Shown here in pieces: positions 20,236 through 28,760 of a stretch of DNA of 46,057 nt. Position 1 is the first letter of the stretch, and every line of letters starts with the position of its first letter. The position numbers and the translations under genes were made by a program. Source of the stretch: Candidatus Omnitrophota bacterium (GTDB lineage Bacteria; Omnitrophota; Gorgyraeia; Zapsychrales; Zapsychraceae); assembly GCA_020053475.1 (NCBI GenBank), contig JAGVNC010000091.1, positions 1 to 46,057 of the forward strand. The letters run 5' to 3'. The notes beneath the pieces were generated by a model, which was given only the letters and a program-made list of their open reading frames with translations, did no database searches and was not told the DNA's origin.

Positions 20236-21704
20236 ACAGCTGACGGCTGCACTCTTGAATTCGCTTCCCACTTAGCGATGTTATTCATAAAATCTTTCAC
20301 GCACAACTTCACTTTCATGTCGTAATTGCTGTTAAAAATGCGGTGGATCCTCTCCGGCTTAGAATAATACTCGCGCATGCACCAGGCGCCTAGCCGTCCC
20401 ACATCTTCGATTGTCAAATGGTCCGTCGGGATGACCGGGTGCTGGAAATCCCAATCTTTTAAATTGATCTTATCCGGATCAAACCATCCTTTTTTGATCC
20501 CGTATCTCCAATCGGGAGAATTAGGCACCGGGGTCAAATAATCCAGCGCAAAAATATCCGCGTCAATCTGCTCGGCAACGCGCAAGCGCTCTTTGATCTT
20601 AGCTTCCGTATCTTCTTTCAATCCAATTAAAACAGTCCCAACACTGCCGATGTCGTTTTCCCGCAAAATACGGACCGTCTTTTTGATCTGATCGATGGTG
20701 ACCCCTTTACCGGTTTTATTTAAGGTCATATCGTCCTCAACCTCAACCCCTGTCAGCGCCAAAAATAATCCCGCTTTCTTCATCAAAGGGAGGATATTGT
20801 GCTGGCTGATCCATTGGTCGGCGCGGCCCAAACAAACCCAGTCGATCTTATTGCCTCTTTTTATTTTCTCTTCGCAAAATTCAATCATGGCCTCCGTGTC
20901 GCTGTTGAATGCGTCATCCTGCATAACGACCGTATTGATGCCATATTGTTTCTCAAGGATATCGAGCTCATCAACAATCCTTTTCCCTTTCAATCCTCTC
21001 CAAGAGGTAAAATCCTTAGCCGCGGTCCGGCTGTCATAAAGCGCCCATTCATAACAGAAATGGCACTTGCCCGGGCAACCGCGGGATGTCATCATTTCAG
21101 CGAACGGTTTCCAATAGGTATGCCCGACGTATTTTGTCATCGGGAACAGGTCATAAGCCGGCATCGGCAGGACGTTTAAGTCAGGGATCAGCTCGCGGTG
21201 CGGGCCGAACACAACGGTCCCGTCTTTCTTTCGAAAAACCAGCCCGGGGATATCACGCTCGTCCTTCTTTTTATCCTTCAAATTATTGATCAGATCTTCC
21301 AACGTCAACTCAGTCTCACCCAGCATGATGTAGTCGATCTGCGGATTAAGGCGCAGCTGCCTCTCAGCATCCCCGGAATACCAAAGCCCACCAGCCACGG
21401 TGATGGTCTGCGGATATTTTTCTTTAATCAATCTCAATCCCTCATTAAAATACCAAATAACAGCGGCCCCGCATGTTGAATGAAGCAGCTCCCCGACAAA
21501 AACAATGTCGGGCTTAAGCTCATCGACGCGCTTCAACATTCCGGCCCAATCCAACCCTTCGGCGCGGCTGTCAATGACCTGCGGCACGGCCAACTTTTTT
21601 TCCCGGAGATAGGCGGCCAGCTGGGCATGCATTTGATTAGCCGCCAAGTGGTGCCCGTGTGAATCCCAGGCTTTCAACGGTGGTGTTAAAAATAGAACTT
21701 TCAT
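20232..21704 (-). CDS. B12-binding-type radical SAM enzyme
   Basis: 490 aa, with AAAGGAGAG before the ATG. The N-terminal part (residues ~1-150) has the layout of a cobalamin-binding Rossmann domain (VLFLTPPL, then PDIVFVGE and ITVAGGLWYSG), though a DxHxxG lower-ligand motif is not evident. The radical SAM Cx3Cx2C is CPGKCHFC (Cys210, Cys214, Cys217). Enzymes of this BchE-like group do methylation, cyclisation or oxidation through a 5'-deoxyadenosyl radical. The paired PCP-reductase domain supports the BchE-like comparison. It is a candidate tailoring enzyme and would release 5'-deoxyadenosine, a possible substrate of the nucleoside genes upstream. Confidence 0.85.
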   Translation of the reverse strand: MKVLFLTPPLKAWDSHGHHLAANQMHAQLAAYLREKKLAVPQVIDSRAEGLDWAGMLKRVDELKPDIVFVGELLHSTCGAAVIWYFNEGLRLIKEKYPQTITVAGGLWYSGDAERQLRLNPQIDYIMLGETELTLEDLINNLKDKKKDERDIPGLVFRKKDGTVVFGPHRELIPDLNVLPMPAYDLFPMTKYVGHTYWKPFAEMMTSRGCPGKCHFCYEWALYDSRTAAKDFTSWRGLKGKRIVDELDILEKQYGINTVVMQDDAFNSDTEAMIEFCEEKIKRGNKIDWVCLGRADQWISQHNILPLMKKAGLFLALTGVEVEDDMTLNKTGKGVTIDQIKKTVRILRENDIGSVGTVLIGLKEDTEAKIKERLRVAEQIDADIFALDYLTPVPNSPDWRYGIKKGWFDPDKINLKDWDFQHPVIPTDHLTIEDVGRLGAWCMREYYSKPERIHRIFNSNYDMKVKLCVKDFMNNIAKWEANSRVQPSAV

Positions 21705-21727
21705 TTAATTCTCTCCTTTTAATATTT

Positions 21728-23224
21728 TCAAAACCAATTGGACACCAGAGGCTTTCCCCCCGGTGTTTGATCGATACAAATGTTTTTGCTCTGGGTGAAT
21801 TCCAAGAGCCCTTCAACGCCAAGCTCCCGTCCGAAGCCGCTTTGTTTGTACCCGCCGAAGGATGCCTCGTTGTAAAATCCGCCGTAGGTGTTGATCCAAA
21901 TTGTCCCGACTTGAAGCTGTTTGGCCACTTCCTTTGCCTTCTCTAAATCTTTCGTCCAAATACACGCCGCTAAGCCATATTTTGAGTTGTTGGCAATTGT
22001 CGCTCCGGAGCGACAATCTGAAAATTTCATCACAGCCAAGACCGGCCCAAAAATTTCCTCCTGAGCGATTTCGCTGGACGGGTCAACATTCGTTAAAATT
22101 GTCGGCTCAATGTAAAAACCCCTTTTATATTTCTCGCCCTGAGGGATTTTCCCGCCACAAAGAATCTTCGCTCCCTCTTTCACCGCACGCTCAATAAATC
22201 CCAGCATTTTGTCCCGGGCATTTAAACTAATCACCGGGCCGAAACTCGTCTGATAATCCAATGCGTTGCCGATCGTTAAGGCTGTAGTTTTTTCAACCAA
22301 CTTAGACATAAACTCATCATAAATTTTATCTTCAACAAGCAACCGGGATCCGGCTGTGCACATTTGCCCTTGATTCATAAAAATCGCTGACATCGTCCCC
22401 CCGATCGCGGCCTCGACATCACAATCCGCAAACACAATATTGGGGGACTTCCCACCCAACTCTAAACTTAATTTCTTGGTTGTTCTGCTCGCCAGACGCA
22501 TCACCTCTTGACCGGTCTGTGTCCCGCCGGTAAAGCTAATCATATTCACATCAGGATGTTCGATCAAAATCTTGCCTACATCATGATCTGTCGTCGTTAC
22601 AATATTCACAACTCCATCCGGCAATCCTGCTTCTTTGATGATCTGTGCCAACCGCAATACCGAAGCCGGAGCCAAGGATGACGGCTTAAACACAATCGTG
22701 TTGCCGGCCATTAACGTGGGGGCCATTTTCCAAGCCGCCATGATCAACGGATAATTAAACGGAATGATGCAGCCTACAACCCCCATCGGTTCGAAGCGTG
22801 TGGTGCTGTTGACCGGCGCAGCGACTTTATTTTCGCGTTCCTTTAATTGAGCATTGATGCAACTAAAATATTCAAAACAATCCGCTGCCGTCGGAATATC
22901 GATAAACGTCGATTGCTTTAATGTTTTGCCGCAATTCACCGATTCCAAATCGGCTAACTCTTTGGCATATTTGCGAATGAGCGAAGCAATCTTCTTTAGA
23001 TAAATCCCTCGCTCGGCCAGGCTTAAATTCGTCCATGTTCTTTTGTCAAAGGCTTGGCGGGCACTCGCGATGGCCTTGAGCATGTCCTCTTTGTTCGCGT
23101 CGGCCGCGCGGCCAAAAACTTCTCCCGTTGATGGATTTATAAGGTCAAACTGTTTCCCGGAAGATGAAGGAACAACCTTACCATCAATCCACAAGTCAAA
23201 TTTTTTCTGATCAACAGTTAACAT
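21728..23224 (-). CDS. NAD(P)-dependent aldehyde dehydrogenase
   Basis: 498 aa from the ATG at 23224, the normal length for the family; the frame runs upstream to 23326 without a ribosome site. Catalytic residues are all present: Asn157 (PFNYP), Glu255 (LELGGKSPN) and Cys289 (NQGQMCTAG), with the cofactor motif FTGGTQTGQ. It oxidises an aldehyde to an acid. Following the class II aldolase in the same run, it could take the aldehyde released from a 5-deoxy- or 5-methylthio-ribulose phosphate. Broad aldehyde specificity is equally possible. Confidence 0.88.
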   Translation of the reverse strand: MLTVDQKKFDLWIDGKVVPSSSGKQFDLINPSTGEVFGRAADANKEDMLKAIASARQAFDKRTWTNLSLAERGIYLKKIASLIRKYAKELADLESVNCGKTLKQSTFIDIPTAADCFEYFSCINAQLKERENKVAAPVNSTTRFEPMGVVGCIIPFNYPLIMAAWKMAPTLMAGNTIVFKPSSLAPASVLRLAQIIKEAGLPDGVVNIVTTTDHDVGKILIEHPDVNMISFTGGTQTGQEVMRLASRTTKKLSLELGGKSPNIVFADCDVEAAIGGTMSAIFMNQGQMCTAGSRLLVEDKIYDEFMSKLVEKTTALTIGNALDYQTSFGPVISLNARDKMLGFIERAVKEGAKILCGGKIPQGEKYKRGFYIEPTILTNVDPSSEIAQEEIFGPVLAVMKFSDCRSGATIANNSKYGLAACIWTKDLEKAKEVAKQLQVGTIWINTYGGFYNEASFGGYKQSGFGRELGVEGLLEFTQSKNICIDQTPGGKPLVSNWF

Positions 23225-23340
23225 ATTCAATCTGCTCAATAAATAACGTTGGCCGAAGTTTAAAACCAAAGGAAATGTTTTTAGTAGAAACATTTTTATT
23301 GAAATACTTTCTCTTCCCCGATCCAATTTTTTTGATCATG

Positions 23341-23814
23341 TTATTCTTCAAAACCGCTGACCTCCACACCCATTTGACTGACATCACCAGGAAGCTCCTT
23401 CAATTCATTTAATTTCTTAATATCATCTTTTAAAGCCTCACTAAAATTCGTACGGGTACATCGATCTACTCCTCGATGGCATTCATCGATGATAAAATAT
23501 TCATGTCCGTGAGAATACACCAAATATCTTTCTCCCACCCTAAAAGGGACGCCGCAAACCTTCGCTTCTAAATCATCAACGTGAATTTGAAAGGTGACTC
23601 CTTTTGCTAAACCACCCCAGGAATTTTCAATTTCAAAATCAATCCTATAGTTTCTGATCCCATCATTTACCTGTGCGGTATTTATCACTTTCCCCAGGAA
23701 GATAAGATTACTTTTCTTATATTCATCCTCAAAAGATCTGGGGCGTCCGCACTGATAAGCGAAGACATTCGCGCTAAAAAATAAAACTATTATATTGATG
23801 ATTAAATATCTCAT
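23341..23814 (-). CDS. small secreted Cys-containing protein, NTR/TIMP-like
   Basis: 157 aa from the ATG at 23814, right behind the aldolase gene stop; the longer frame to 23931 overlaps that gene. The signal peptide MRYLIINIIVLFFSANVFAY is followed by QCGRPRSFEDEYKKSNLIFL, resembling the start of netrin-like/TIMP-like domains (Cys, then a strand with a G-x-V motif). Further Cys residues (VCG, ECHRG, RCT) would form disulfides. No enzyme motif is seen. Being exported, it does not fit the intracellular pathway around it. Confidence 0.5.
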   Translation of the reverse strand: MRYLIINIIVLFFSANVFAYQCGRPRSFEDEYKKSNLIFLGKVINTAQVNDGIRNYRIDFEIENSWGGLAKGVTFQIHVDDLEAKVCGVPFRVGERYLVYSHGHEYFIIDECHRGVDRCTRTNFSEALKDDIKKLNELKELPGDVSQMGVEVSGFEE

Positions 23815-23815
23815 C

Positions 23816-24838
23816 CTACTCCACCGGTACTTCTGCCCATAATTCAAACACGCGGCTGCAAGGCGCATACCATTTCGAAATTTTTGCAAAGTCCCCTCGT
23901 AAATGCATTTTCTTTTGGGTCGTCGCCACAAAAGGATCGATTTCGCGGTTAAAGACCTGGCGCCAAACCTGGGCCGGGGCGGACACTAAAAATTCGGCAT
24001 TCTCATCATGGCTCACGCGGTCGATATTGCCATTACGAAAAGAAAAACTATACACTTGCCCCGTTTCATCCAGCTTGACGGCTAAATCCATATTCATCTT
24101 TGTTTGATTGCCCAGTTCTTTCATTTTGGCGTCGGCGTTGACAATCTCAACGATGCCATTGATTTGCTCTTGTGAAAAAAGTTTGTATTTTTTTCCATTA
24201 TTTTCTTTTGAATTTTCTTCTTCTCTCTTCTTTGTTCCCTCTGATCCCTGACCACTGACCACTGACGACTTATACAATTTCGCCACCGCATCGGTCTTGA
24301 TGGCATCTTCCAGCGCTTGGATCAATAAAAAACAATCAAAGAGGTCTTTTCCCTTGGCCACAACCCCGTGCTGACGAAGGACAACGATATTATTTTTACG
24401 AAACGCGCCCATCACAGGTTTAGGTTCGGTCACCGCCGGGGTTGTCTGCGGCACACTGATGACTTCGCCTAAATAAATTTTGGCCTCAAAAATCTGAGGT
24501 GAAAAGACAGGGTTCACCAGAAAATATCCGTTCGTATATGACGTATGTGTATGAATGACAGCTTTTGTCTCGGAGAAACTTTTGTAAATCTCAGTATGCA
24601 ACAATTTCTCCGTTGAAACACTTCCCCCTTCGAGGAGTTGCCCGTCTAACTTCATCGCCAAAATATCTTTATCCTGCAGAAGCCCTAAGCAACTGTTATG
24701 CGCGGTCAACAGGATGCTTTGATCATCCAAGCGCATACTGATATTGCCATTCAGGCCGCTGACCAAATCCTTTTCCCATAAAAGGCTGCCCACCGCCATG
24801 ATGCTTCTTTTCAATTCGTGGATGTGTTCTTGATCCAT
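23816..24838 (-). CDS. class II aldolase / SCP2 sterol-carrier fusion
   Basis: 340 aa. Residues 1-~185 form a class II (fuculose/ribulose phosphate) aldolase with the GNIS phosphate-binding motif (31-34), the acid Glu77, and zinc ligands His96 and His98 (IHTHTSY) and His157 (RQHGV). Residues ~217-340 form an SCP2-like lipid-binding domain. The ~27-residue linker (SSVVSGQGSEGTKKREEENS) contains translated intergenic-type repeat DNA. Known family members cleave 5-deoxyribulose or methylthioribulose 1-phosphate to DHAP and an aldehyde. A fusion to SCP2 is unusual and could deliver or receive a hydrophobic substrate. The gene begins one base after the half-MtnA gene ends. Confidence 0.8.
   Translation of the reverse strand: MDQEHIHELKRSIMAVGSLLWEKDLVSGLNGNISMRLDDQSILLTAHNSCLGLLQDKDILAMKLDGQLLEGGSVSTEKLLHTEIYKSFSETKAVIHTHTSYTNGYFLVNPVFSPQIFEAKIYLGEVISVPQTTPAVTEPKPVMGAFRKNNIVVLRQHGVVAKGKDLFDCFLLIQALEDAIKTDAVAKLYKSSVVSGQGSEGTKKREEENSKENNGKKYKLFSQEQINGIVEIVNADAKMKELGNQTKMNMDLAVKLDETGQVYSFSFRNGNIDRVSHDENAEFLVSAPAQVWRQVFNREIDPFVATTQKKMHLRGDFAKISKWYAPCSRVFELWAEVPVE
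24229..24285. repeat. CAGTGATCAG-family repeat inside the aldolase-SCP2 gene
   Basis: CTGACCACTGACCACTGACG, the same units as in the rRNA spacers, sits in frame exactly between the two domains and encodes SSVVSGQ and neighbouring residues. Confidence 0.7.
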
Positions 24839-24839
24839 C

Positions 24840-25328
24840 TTAATTCACCCTTTTAGAAATATATTTACGCGGTAACCATTCGACTAAAGGCACATACCCC
24901 GGGGTATTCTTAGGGGCAACGCGTTTCCCATTAAAGAAAAGGATTTCCTTTTGGTCGCCCATGAGACGGGATTTTTCTTTTGCCGGATATAAATTGACAG
25001 GGATATGATGTTTTTTCCCGAGAATCCCCATCACTAACCCGCCGATCCGGCAAACAGCGCCGTTATCATCCGCCAATTGATAGGAAACCCAAACTTCTTT
25101 GAGCATTTTTTTATAAAACAAAAATCCCGCCATGTTGTCAGAAATCAGGATTGGGGTAATCCCCTGCTTCAACAATTCTTTCGTCGTTGTTTTAGCACTC
25201 TCCAGCGTTGGACGGCCTTCTAACACATAGGCCTCTTTGACACCGCGGCGCTTGAGTTCATCGAAGAATGTCAATTTAAAAACACCTTGTAAAAGAATTT
25301 TACGGCCCATGACACCTTCCTTAACCAT
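24840..25328 (-). CDS. half-length eIF2B/MtnA-like protein, catalytically degenerate
   Basis: 162 aa from the ATG at 25328, which has GGGAGGGAG upstream; an ATG at 25310 with GGAAGG is an alternative. It resembles only the C-terminal Rossmann half of the adjacent MtnA-like isomerase: LEGRPTLESAKTTTKELLKQ, then ILISDNMAGFLFYK, as in the MtnA substrate domain. The catalytic region GSDRSCANGD of the full-length protein is replaced by SYQLADDNGA, so the conserved Asp is lost. It may be a non-catalytic partner of the isomerase, comparable to regulatory eIF2B-family subunits, or a diverged enzyme. Its start overlaps the end of the isomerase gene. Confidence 0.65.
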   Translation of the reverse strand: MVKEGVMGRKILLQGVFKLTFFDELKRRGVKEAYVLEGRPTLESAKTTTKELLKQGITPILISDNMAGFLFYKKMLKEVWVSYQLADDNGAVCRIGGLVMGILGKKHHIPVNLYPAKEKSRLMGDQKEILFFNGKRVAPKNTPGYVPLVEWLPRKYISKRVN

Positions 25329-26394
25329 GAAAGTTTCTCCCTCCCGACACACGTAGCCCTTTTCGAGCGGAGTCCTGAGCGAGCCCATCCCGCTTTAGCG
25401 GGATGGTGCGAGTCGAAGGATCCATGGGAACGCTCTGGGTTACAAATTCAAAAGGGACGATATCGAACCCCGGATAAAATCCTTTGACCAGGCGGGGAAC
25501 AAAGCGCTTGCCTTCAAACGATAATAATTCCCGGCTATCGCGAATCTCAACGGGGATATCGGCCCCCGACTTTATTTTCGCCGATGGCTGCGTTAACACA
25601 TAAAATGGAATTTCAAATTCTTTCGCTAAAACAGCGATTTGATACGTTCCGATCTTGTTGGCAAAGTCCCCGTTCGCGCAGCTGCGGTCCGATCCGACGA
25701 TGACTTTGTCCACGAGGCCGTTGGACATCACCGAACCGACGGTATTATCGGCAATCAATGTGACATCGGCCCCCATTTCTTTTAATTCCCAAGCAGTAAG
25801 CTTAGCGCCTTGAAAATACGGACGCGTCTCCGTCGCAAAAAAATGAATCTTCTTTCCCTCTTGCTGACAAATGTGCGCGGCCATGGCCAACTCACCGCTG
25901 ACATTGCAATGCGTTAAAATGCTGTCGCCGTTTTTAATGATTTGGGCGATGCGCTGGACCCTCTCTAGCCGTCGAGCCCGGATCCCTGCTAAATATCCGG
26001 GAATATTGCGCTGCAAAACACTGACGATATCCTCGCCATGATCGAGCGCGGCTTGCGCCCATCCCACGACCTGTGAGGTGACTTCTTTAAAAGGAAATGT
26101 CGGACGGCTCTTATTTAAGGCGTCGGCGGCCTTCTTTAAATGCCTGAATAAAGCCTTTGGTTTTAATCCCACATTGTGATTAAGCTCTAAAAGAAGCGTG
26201 TTAAGGACGACAAGGAATTGCCCAAAGGCCCTTGTTTTCATCTCCCGGATGACGCTGACGGCTTGCCCAACATTATTGACCGGGATGTATTTAATCTTTC
26301 CCGGAATCAACGTCTCATCCAAGACCCACAAGACATTGTTTTTGATGTGGGCCGGCCAAAAGAGAGGCGATTCTTTCATTTTTATATTTTTCAT
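25321..26394 (-). CDS. mtnA: MtnA-like sugar-1-phosphate isomerase (eIF2B family)
   Basis: 357 aa from the ATG at 26394, five bases after the phosphorylase stop; the longer frame to 26442 has no ribosome site. The MtnA motifs are present: ILTHCNVSGELA (catalytic Cys), ETRPYFQGAKLTAWELKEMG, LIADNTVGSVM and VGSDRSCANGDFANKIGT (catalytic Asp). The family converts 5-methylthioribose or 5-deoxyribose 1-phosphate to the ribulose 1-phosphate. The last ~25 residues (PSTRTIPLKRDGLAQDSARK onward) are translated repeat DNA and replace the normal C-terminus. It follows a nucleoside phosphorylase and precedes the aldolase, in pathway order. Confidence 0.8.
   Translation of the reverse strand: MKNIKMKESPLFWPAHIKNNVLWVLDETLIPGKIKYIPVNNVGQAVSVIREMKTRAFGQFLVVLNTLLLELNHNVGLKPKALFRHLKKAADALNKSRPTFPFKEVTSQVVGWAQAALDHGEDIVSVLQRNIPGYLAGIRARRLERVQRIAQIIKNGDSILTHCNVSGELAMAAHICQQEGKKIHFFATETRPYFQGAKLTAWELKEMGADVTLIADNTVGSVMSNGLVDKVIVGSDRSCANGDFANKIGTYQIAVLAKEFEIPFYVLTQPSAKIKSGADIPVEIRDSRELLSFEGKRFVPRLVKGFYPGFDIVPFEFVTQSVPMDPSTRTIPLKRDGLAQDSARKGLRVSGGRNFHG
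25362..25425. repeat. GAGTCCTGAGCGAGC-type repeat across a gene junction
   Basis: A perfect hairpin CCATCCCGC-TTTA-GCGGGATGG sits inside arms TTCGAGCGGAGTCCTGAGC and GCGAGTCGAAGGATC. It encodes the C-terminal tail of the isomerase. Confidence 0.75.
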
Positions 26395-26401
26395 AAAATT
26401 G

Positions 26402-27169
26402 TTATTTTTTTTCAGCAGGTTGCGATTCCAACTCTTTAACAAAATTAAAAGCTACGTCGATCATCATGCCCTCGGCCATGTAATAATCCGGATTCATAAA
26501 TCCCATCTCCCCGGTAATCACATTGTCGCTCACCGCCAAAATAACCGCGGCCGGGACATTGGACTGCTGGCAGATCGTCAAAAAAGCCGACGAGACCATG
26601 TCGACGGCAATCGCTCCCTGATCCGTGACTTTACCGACAACTTCGCGCGTTTCCCGCAAAATTGCGTCCGTCGACCAGCATTTGCCGCGATGGATCGTCA
26701 ACATGGAAGATTTGGCCGCCTTGGCCAAAGTATCCGTCAATTGTTGATTGGCCGCCGGGGTAAAATTTTTATCAACATAATACGGAGACACCCCCTCGCC
26801 GATAATCGCGTTCTCGACAATGATCAGATCGCCCACTTTAATGTCTTCGCGCAACGCCCCGCAACTGCCGATCCGCACCAGGGCTTTGATTTGCGCATTG
26901 CACATAATTTCGGTGGTGATACCTGTGTCCGCGGCAAACCGTCCGCCGTTGATTGTCGTGACCTTAATGCCTTCGTATGTCCCGGTATACATCGTATATT
27001 CCATGAAACTGAAATTCTTGACGGGGTCTTTAAGTTTTTTAACAACCGCTTCCATCCGTTCGCGGGGGCCGGGGACAATGGCGTATTTCCCGACGGCCTG
27101 AGGCGTCAACTGGACCATTCCCATGAGGTCACGGCCGGTTAAGTGGATATCTTTGATCATTTTTGTCAT
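26402..27169 (-). CDS. nucleoside phosphorylase (PNP_UDP_1 family)
   Basis: 255 aa from the ATG at 27169, with AAAAGGAGAA upstream; the longer frame is translated repeat. The family motifs are VPGPRERM (phosphate site), IRIGSCG in the variant form VRIGSCGALR, GDLIIVENAI, and the C-terminal ILAVSDNVITGE with the catalytic Asp. It cleaves a nucleoside with phosphate to the free base and a (deoxy)ribose 1-phosphate. Next to an MtnA-like isomerase and a class II aldolase, 5'-deoxyadenosine or 5'-methylthioadenosine is a likely substrate, by analogy with the DHAP shunt. Uridine or other purine nucleosides cannot be excluded. Confidence 0.82.
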   Translation of the reverse strand: MTKMIKDIHLTGRDLMGMVQLTPQAVGKYAIVPGPRERMEAVVKKLKDPVKNFSFMEYTMYTGTYEGIKVTTINGGRFAADTGITTEIMCNAQIKALVRIGSCGALREDIKVGDLIIVENAIIGEGVSPYYVDKNFTPAANQQLTDTLAKAAKSSMLTIHRGKCWSTDAILRETREVVGKVTDQGAIAVDMVSSAFLTICQQSNVPAAVILAVSDNVITGEMGFMNPDYYMAEGMMIDVAFNFVKELESQPAEKK

Positions 27170-27181
27170 CCTTGATTCTCC

Positions 27182-27240
27182 TTTTAAGTGATCAGTCGTC
27201 AGCCCCGGAAAGGCTTTGCCTTTCACGGGACTGATAACTG
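27182..27240. repeat. CAGTGATCAG-family repeat with GAAAGGC hairpin
   Basis: AGTGATCAGTCGTCAG, then GGAAAGGC-TTT-GCCTTTC, then GGGACTGATAACTG. It is a palindromic element at the ligase-phosphorylase junction whose edge forms the last codons of the ligase gene. Confidence 0.7.
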
Positions 27241-28740
27241 TTCTAATGCTGCCTTATCTATTTTCCCTGTTCTATTTTTCGGGAGACTTTCCCTTAATTC
27301 GATTATCTGCGGGACTTTAAAATGCGCCAAATGGTCTTTAACAAAATAACGTAAATCTTCCGGCGCGATCTTTTGCCCTTCCTTAACAACGACAAAAGCC
27401 TTCAGCGCTTCTCCGCGGACTTTATCAGGAATACCGATGACGGCCGCTTCCGCAACAGCTTCATGTTGATAAAGAGCCGCCTCGACCTCTGGAGCAAAAA
27501 CAATTTGTCCGGCGACCTTGATCATTTCTTTTTTACGTCCCACGATGTACAAGAACCCTTCAACATCGAAACGTCCTAAATCGCCGGTATGAAGCCATCC
27601 ATTGTTCATCATCCGTGCCGTTTCTTGAGGGTCTTTATAATAACCGTCCATTACGACCCATCCTCGAATGACAATTTCACCGATTTGGCCCGTTGGTAAG
27701 GCCTGATTATTCTCATCCACAATTTTGATTTCAGAATTCGGGGCCGGCTTGCCGACACTTTCAATCTTAGTGCTATTGAACGGCGTTACCGTATTGGGCG
27801 GGCACGTTTCCGTCATGCCCCAACCGTTTAACAATTTGGCATTCGGGCAATATTGATGAAACCTCTCCAAAATCTCTTTCGAACTGGGCGCGCCAAAAAC
27901 AACCGCCCAACGCAAGCTCGATAAATTGAATTGATCGATTTTTTTCACGGACAACATCGCCGTGTACATGGCCGGAACAATATGAAAACACGTGACGTGA
28001 TAGCGTTGGATACTTTCCAAAAATTCAAACGGGTTGAATCGCTCCATCAGGACGACGGTAATGCCAAACACAATACAATTCTGGACATAAATAAAACCGC
28101 CGATATGGCTTAACGGAATGGCGGCTAATTTAACATCCTTGTCGCTTAAATCCACAAAATATTTCATGGCGTCGGGCGATCCACGTAAATGCCGGGTATT
28201 AAGTAAAATGCCTTTGGGTTTTCCCGTCGTGCCTGAAGTATACATAATCAATGACGGGTCCGTATCGCTGATCTTTATTTTTTCTAAATTTGAGCCTGAG
28301 CCTTGGATGAATTTTTCATAGGAAATGCCGACGGGATTAGGATTGGATTGTGAGTCAAGCAAGACAATGGTTTGCAAGGTCGTGACTTGTTTTCTAATGC
28401 TTTCTAAAGAAATCTCCCCTTTATCTTTCGCGAGGAGCAATCTGGTTTCCGAATGGCTTAAACAAGAAACAAGTTCATCTTCTTTAAGCATGTAATCTAA
28501 CGGCACTCCCACCGCCCCCAAGCAAAAACAAGCGAGATAGCTAACCGCATAAGCGGGAGAATTAGGTAGATAAATGCCTATTTTGTCTCCTTTCTTTATG
28601 CCATGCTTTTTTAAGGCGTTTGCCAAAATCAGGACTTCTTTCTCCAGCTCTGGGAAAGAAATTGTCTTACCTTTGAATATAATGGCCGGCTTTTGAGGAT
28701 ATTGGCGCGCGACTTGTCGTAAAATGTCCTGAATTTGCAT
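27223..28740 (-). CDS. AMP-dependent acyl-CoA/acyl-ACP ligase
   Basis: 505 aa, full length for the ANL superfamily. Signature motifs: MYTSGTTGKPKGI (P-loop, residues ~168-180), GWGMTETCP (A5), WLHTGDLGRFD (A7), GRKKEMIKVAGQ (hinge) and the catalytic Lys in PKNRTGKIDK. It activates a carboxylic acid with ATP and passes it to CoA or an ACP. It is the first gene after the promoter region at 28.8 kb and so leads the cluster. It could supply the starter unit, possibly the acid from the aldolase and aldehyde dehydrogenase steps (inference). AGAGGTTAGGA precedes the ATG. Confidence 0.88.
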   Translation of the reverse strand: MQIQDILRQVARQYPQKPAIIFKGKTISFPELEKEVLILANALKKHGIKKGDKIGIYLPNSPAYAVSYLACFCLGAVGVPLDYMLKEDELVSCLSHSETRLLLAKDKGEISLESIRKQVTTLQTIVLLDSQSNPNPVGISYEKFIQGSGSNLEKIKISDTDPSLIMYTSGTTGKPKGILLNTRHLRGSPDAMKYFVDLSDKDVKLAAIPLSHIGGFIYVQNCIVFGITVVLMERFNPFEFLESIQRYHVTCFHIVPAMYTAMLSVKKIDQFNLSSLRWAVVFGAPSSKEILERFHQYCPNAKLLNGWGMTETCPPNTVTPFNSTKIESVGKPAPNSEIKIVDENNQALPTGQIGEIVIRGWVVMDGYYKDPQETARMMNNGWLHTGDLGRFDVEGFLYIVGRKKEMIKVAGQIVFAPEVEAALYQHEAVAEAAVIGIPDKVRGEALKAFVVVKEGQKIAPEDLRYFVKDHLAHFKVPQIIELRESLPKNRTGKIDKAALEQLSVP

Positions 28741-28760
28741 ATTTTTGATTCCTAACCTCT

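Noticed and set aside
15700-20240. Regular tandem units in the gaps as a CRISPR array
   Set aside because: Units are contiguous with no unique spacers, each gap uses a different unit, and no cas genes are present.
20695-21289. Plus-strand frames over the radical SAM gene
   Set aside because: Antisense shadows; the minus-strand frame has clear motifs and a ribosome site.
26198-27142. A 314-codon plus-strand frame opposite the phosphorylase and isomerase genes
   Set aside because: It is the antisense of two well-supported enzymes, has no ribosome site, and its residues (many His, Arg, Asn) are typical of antisense translation.
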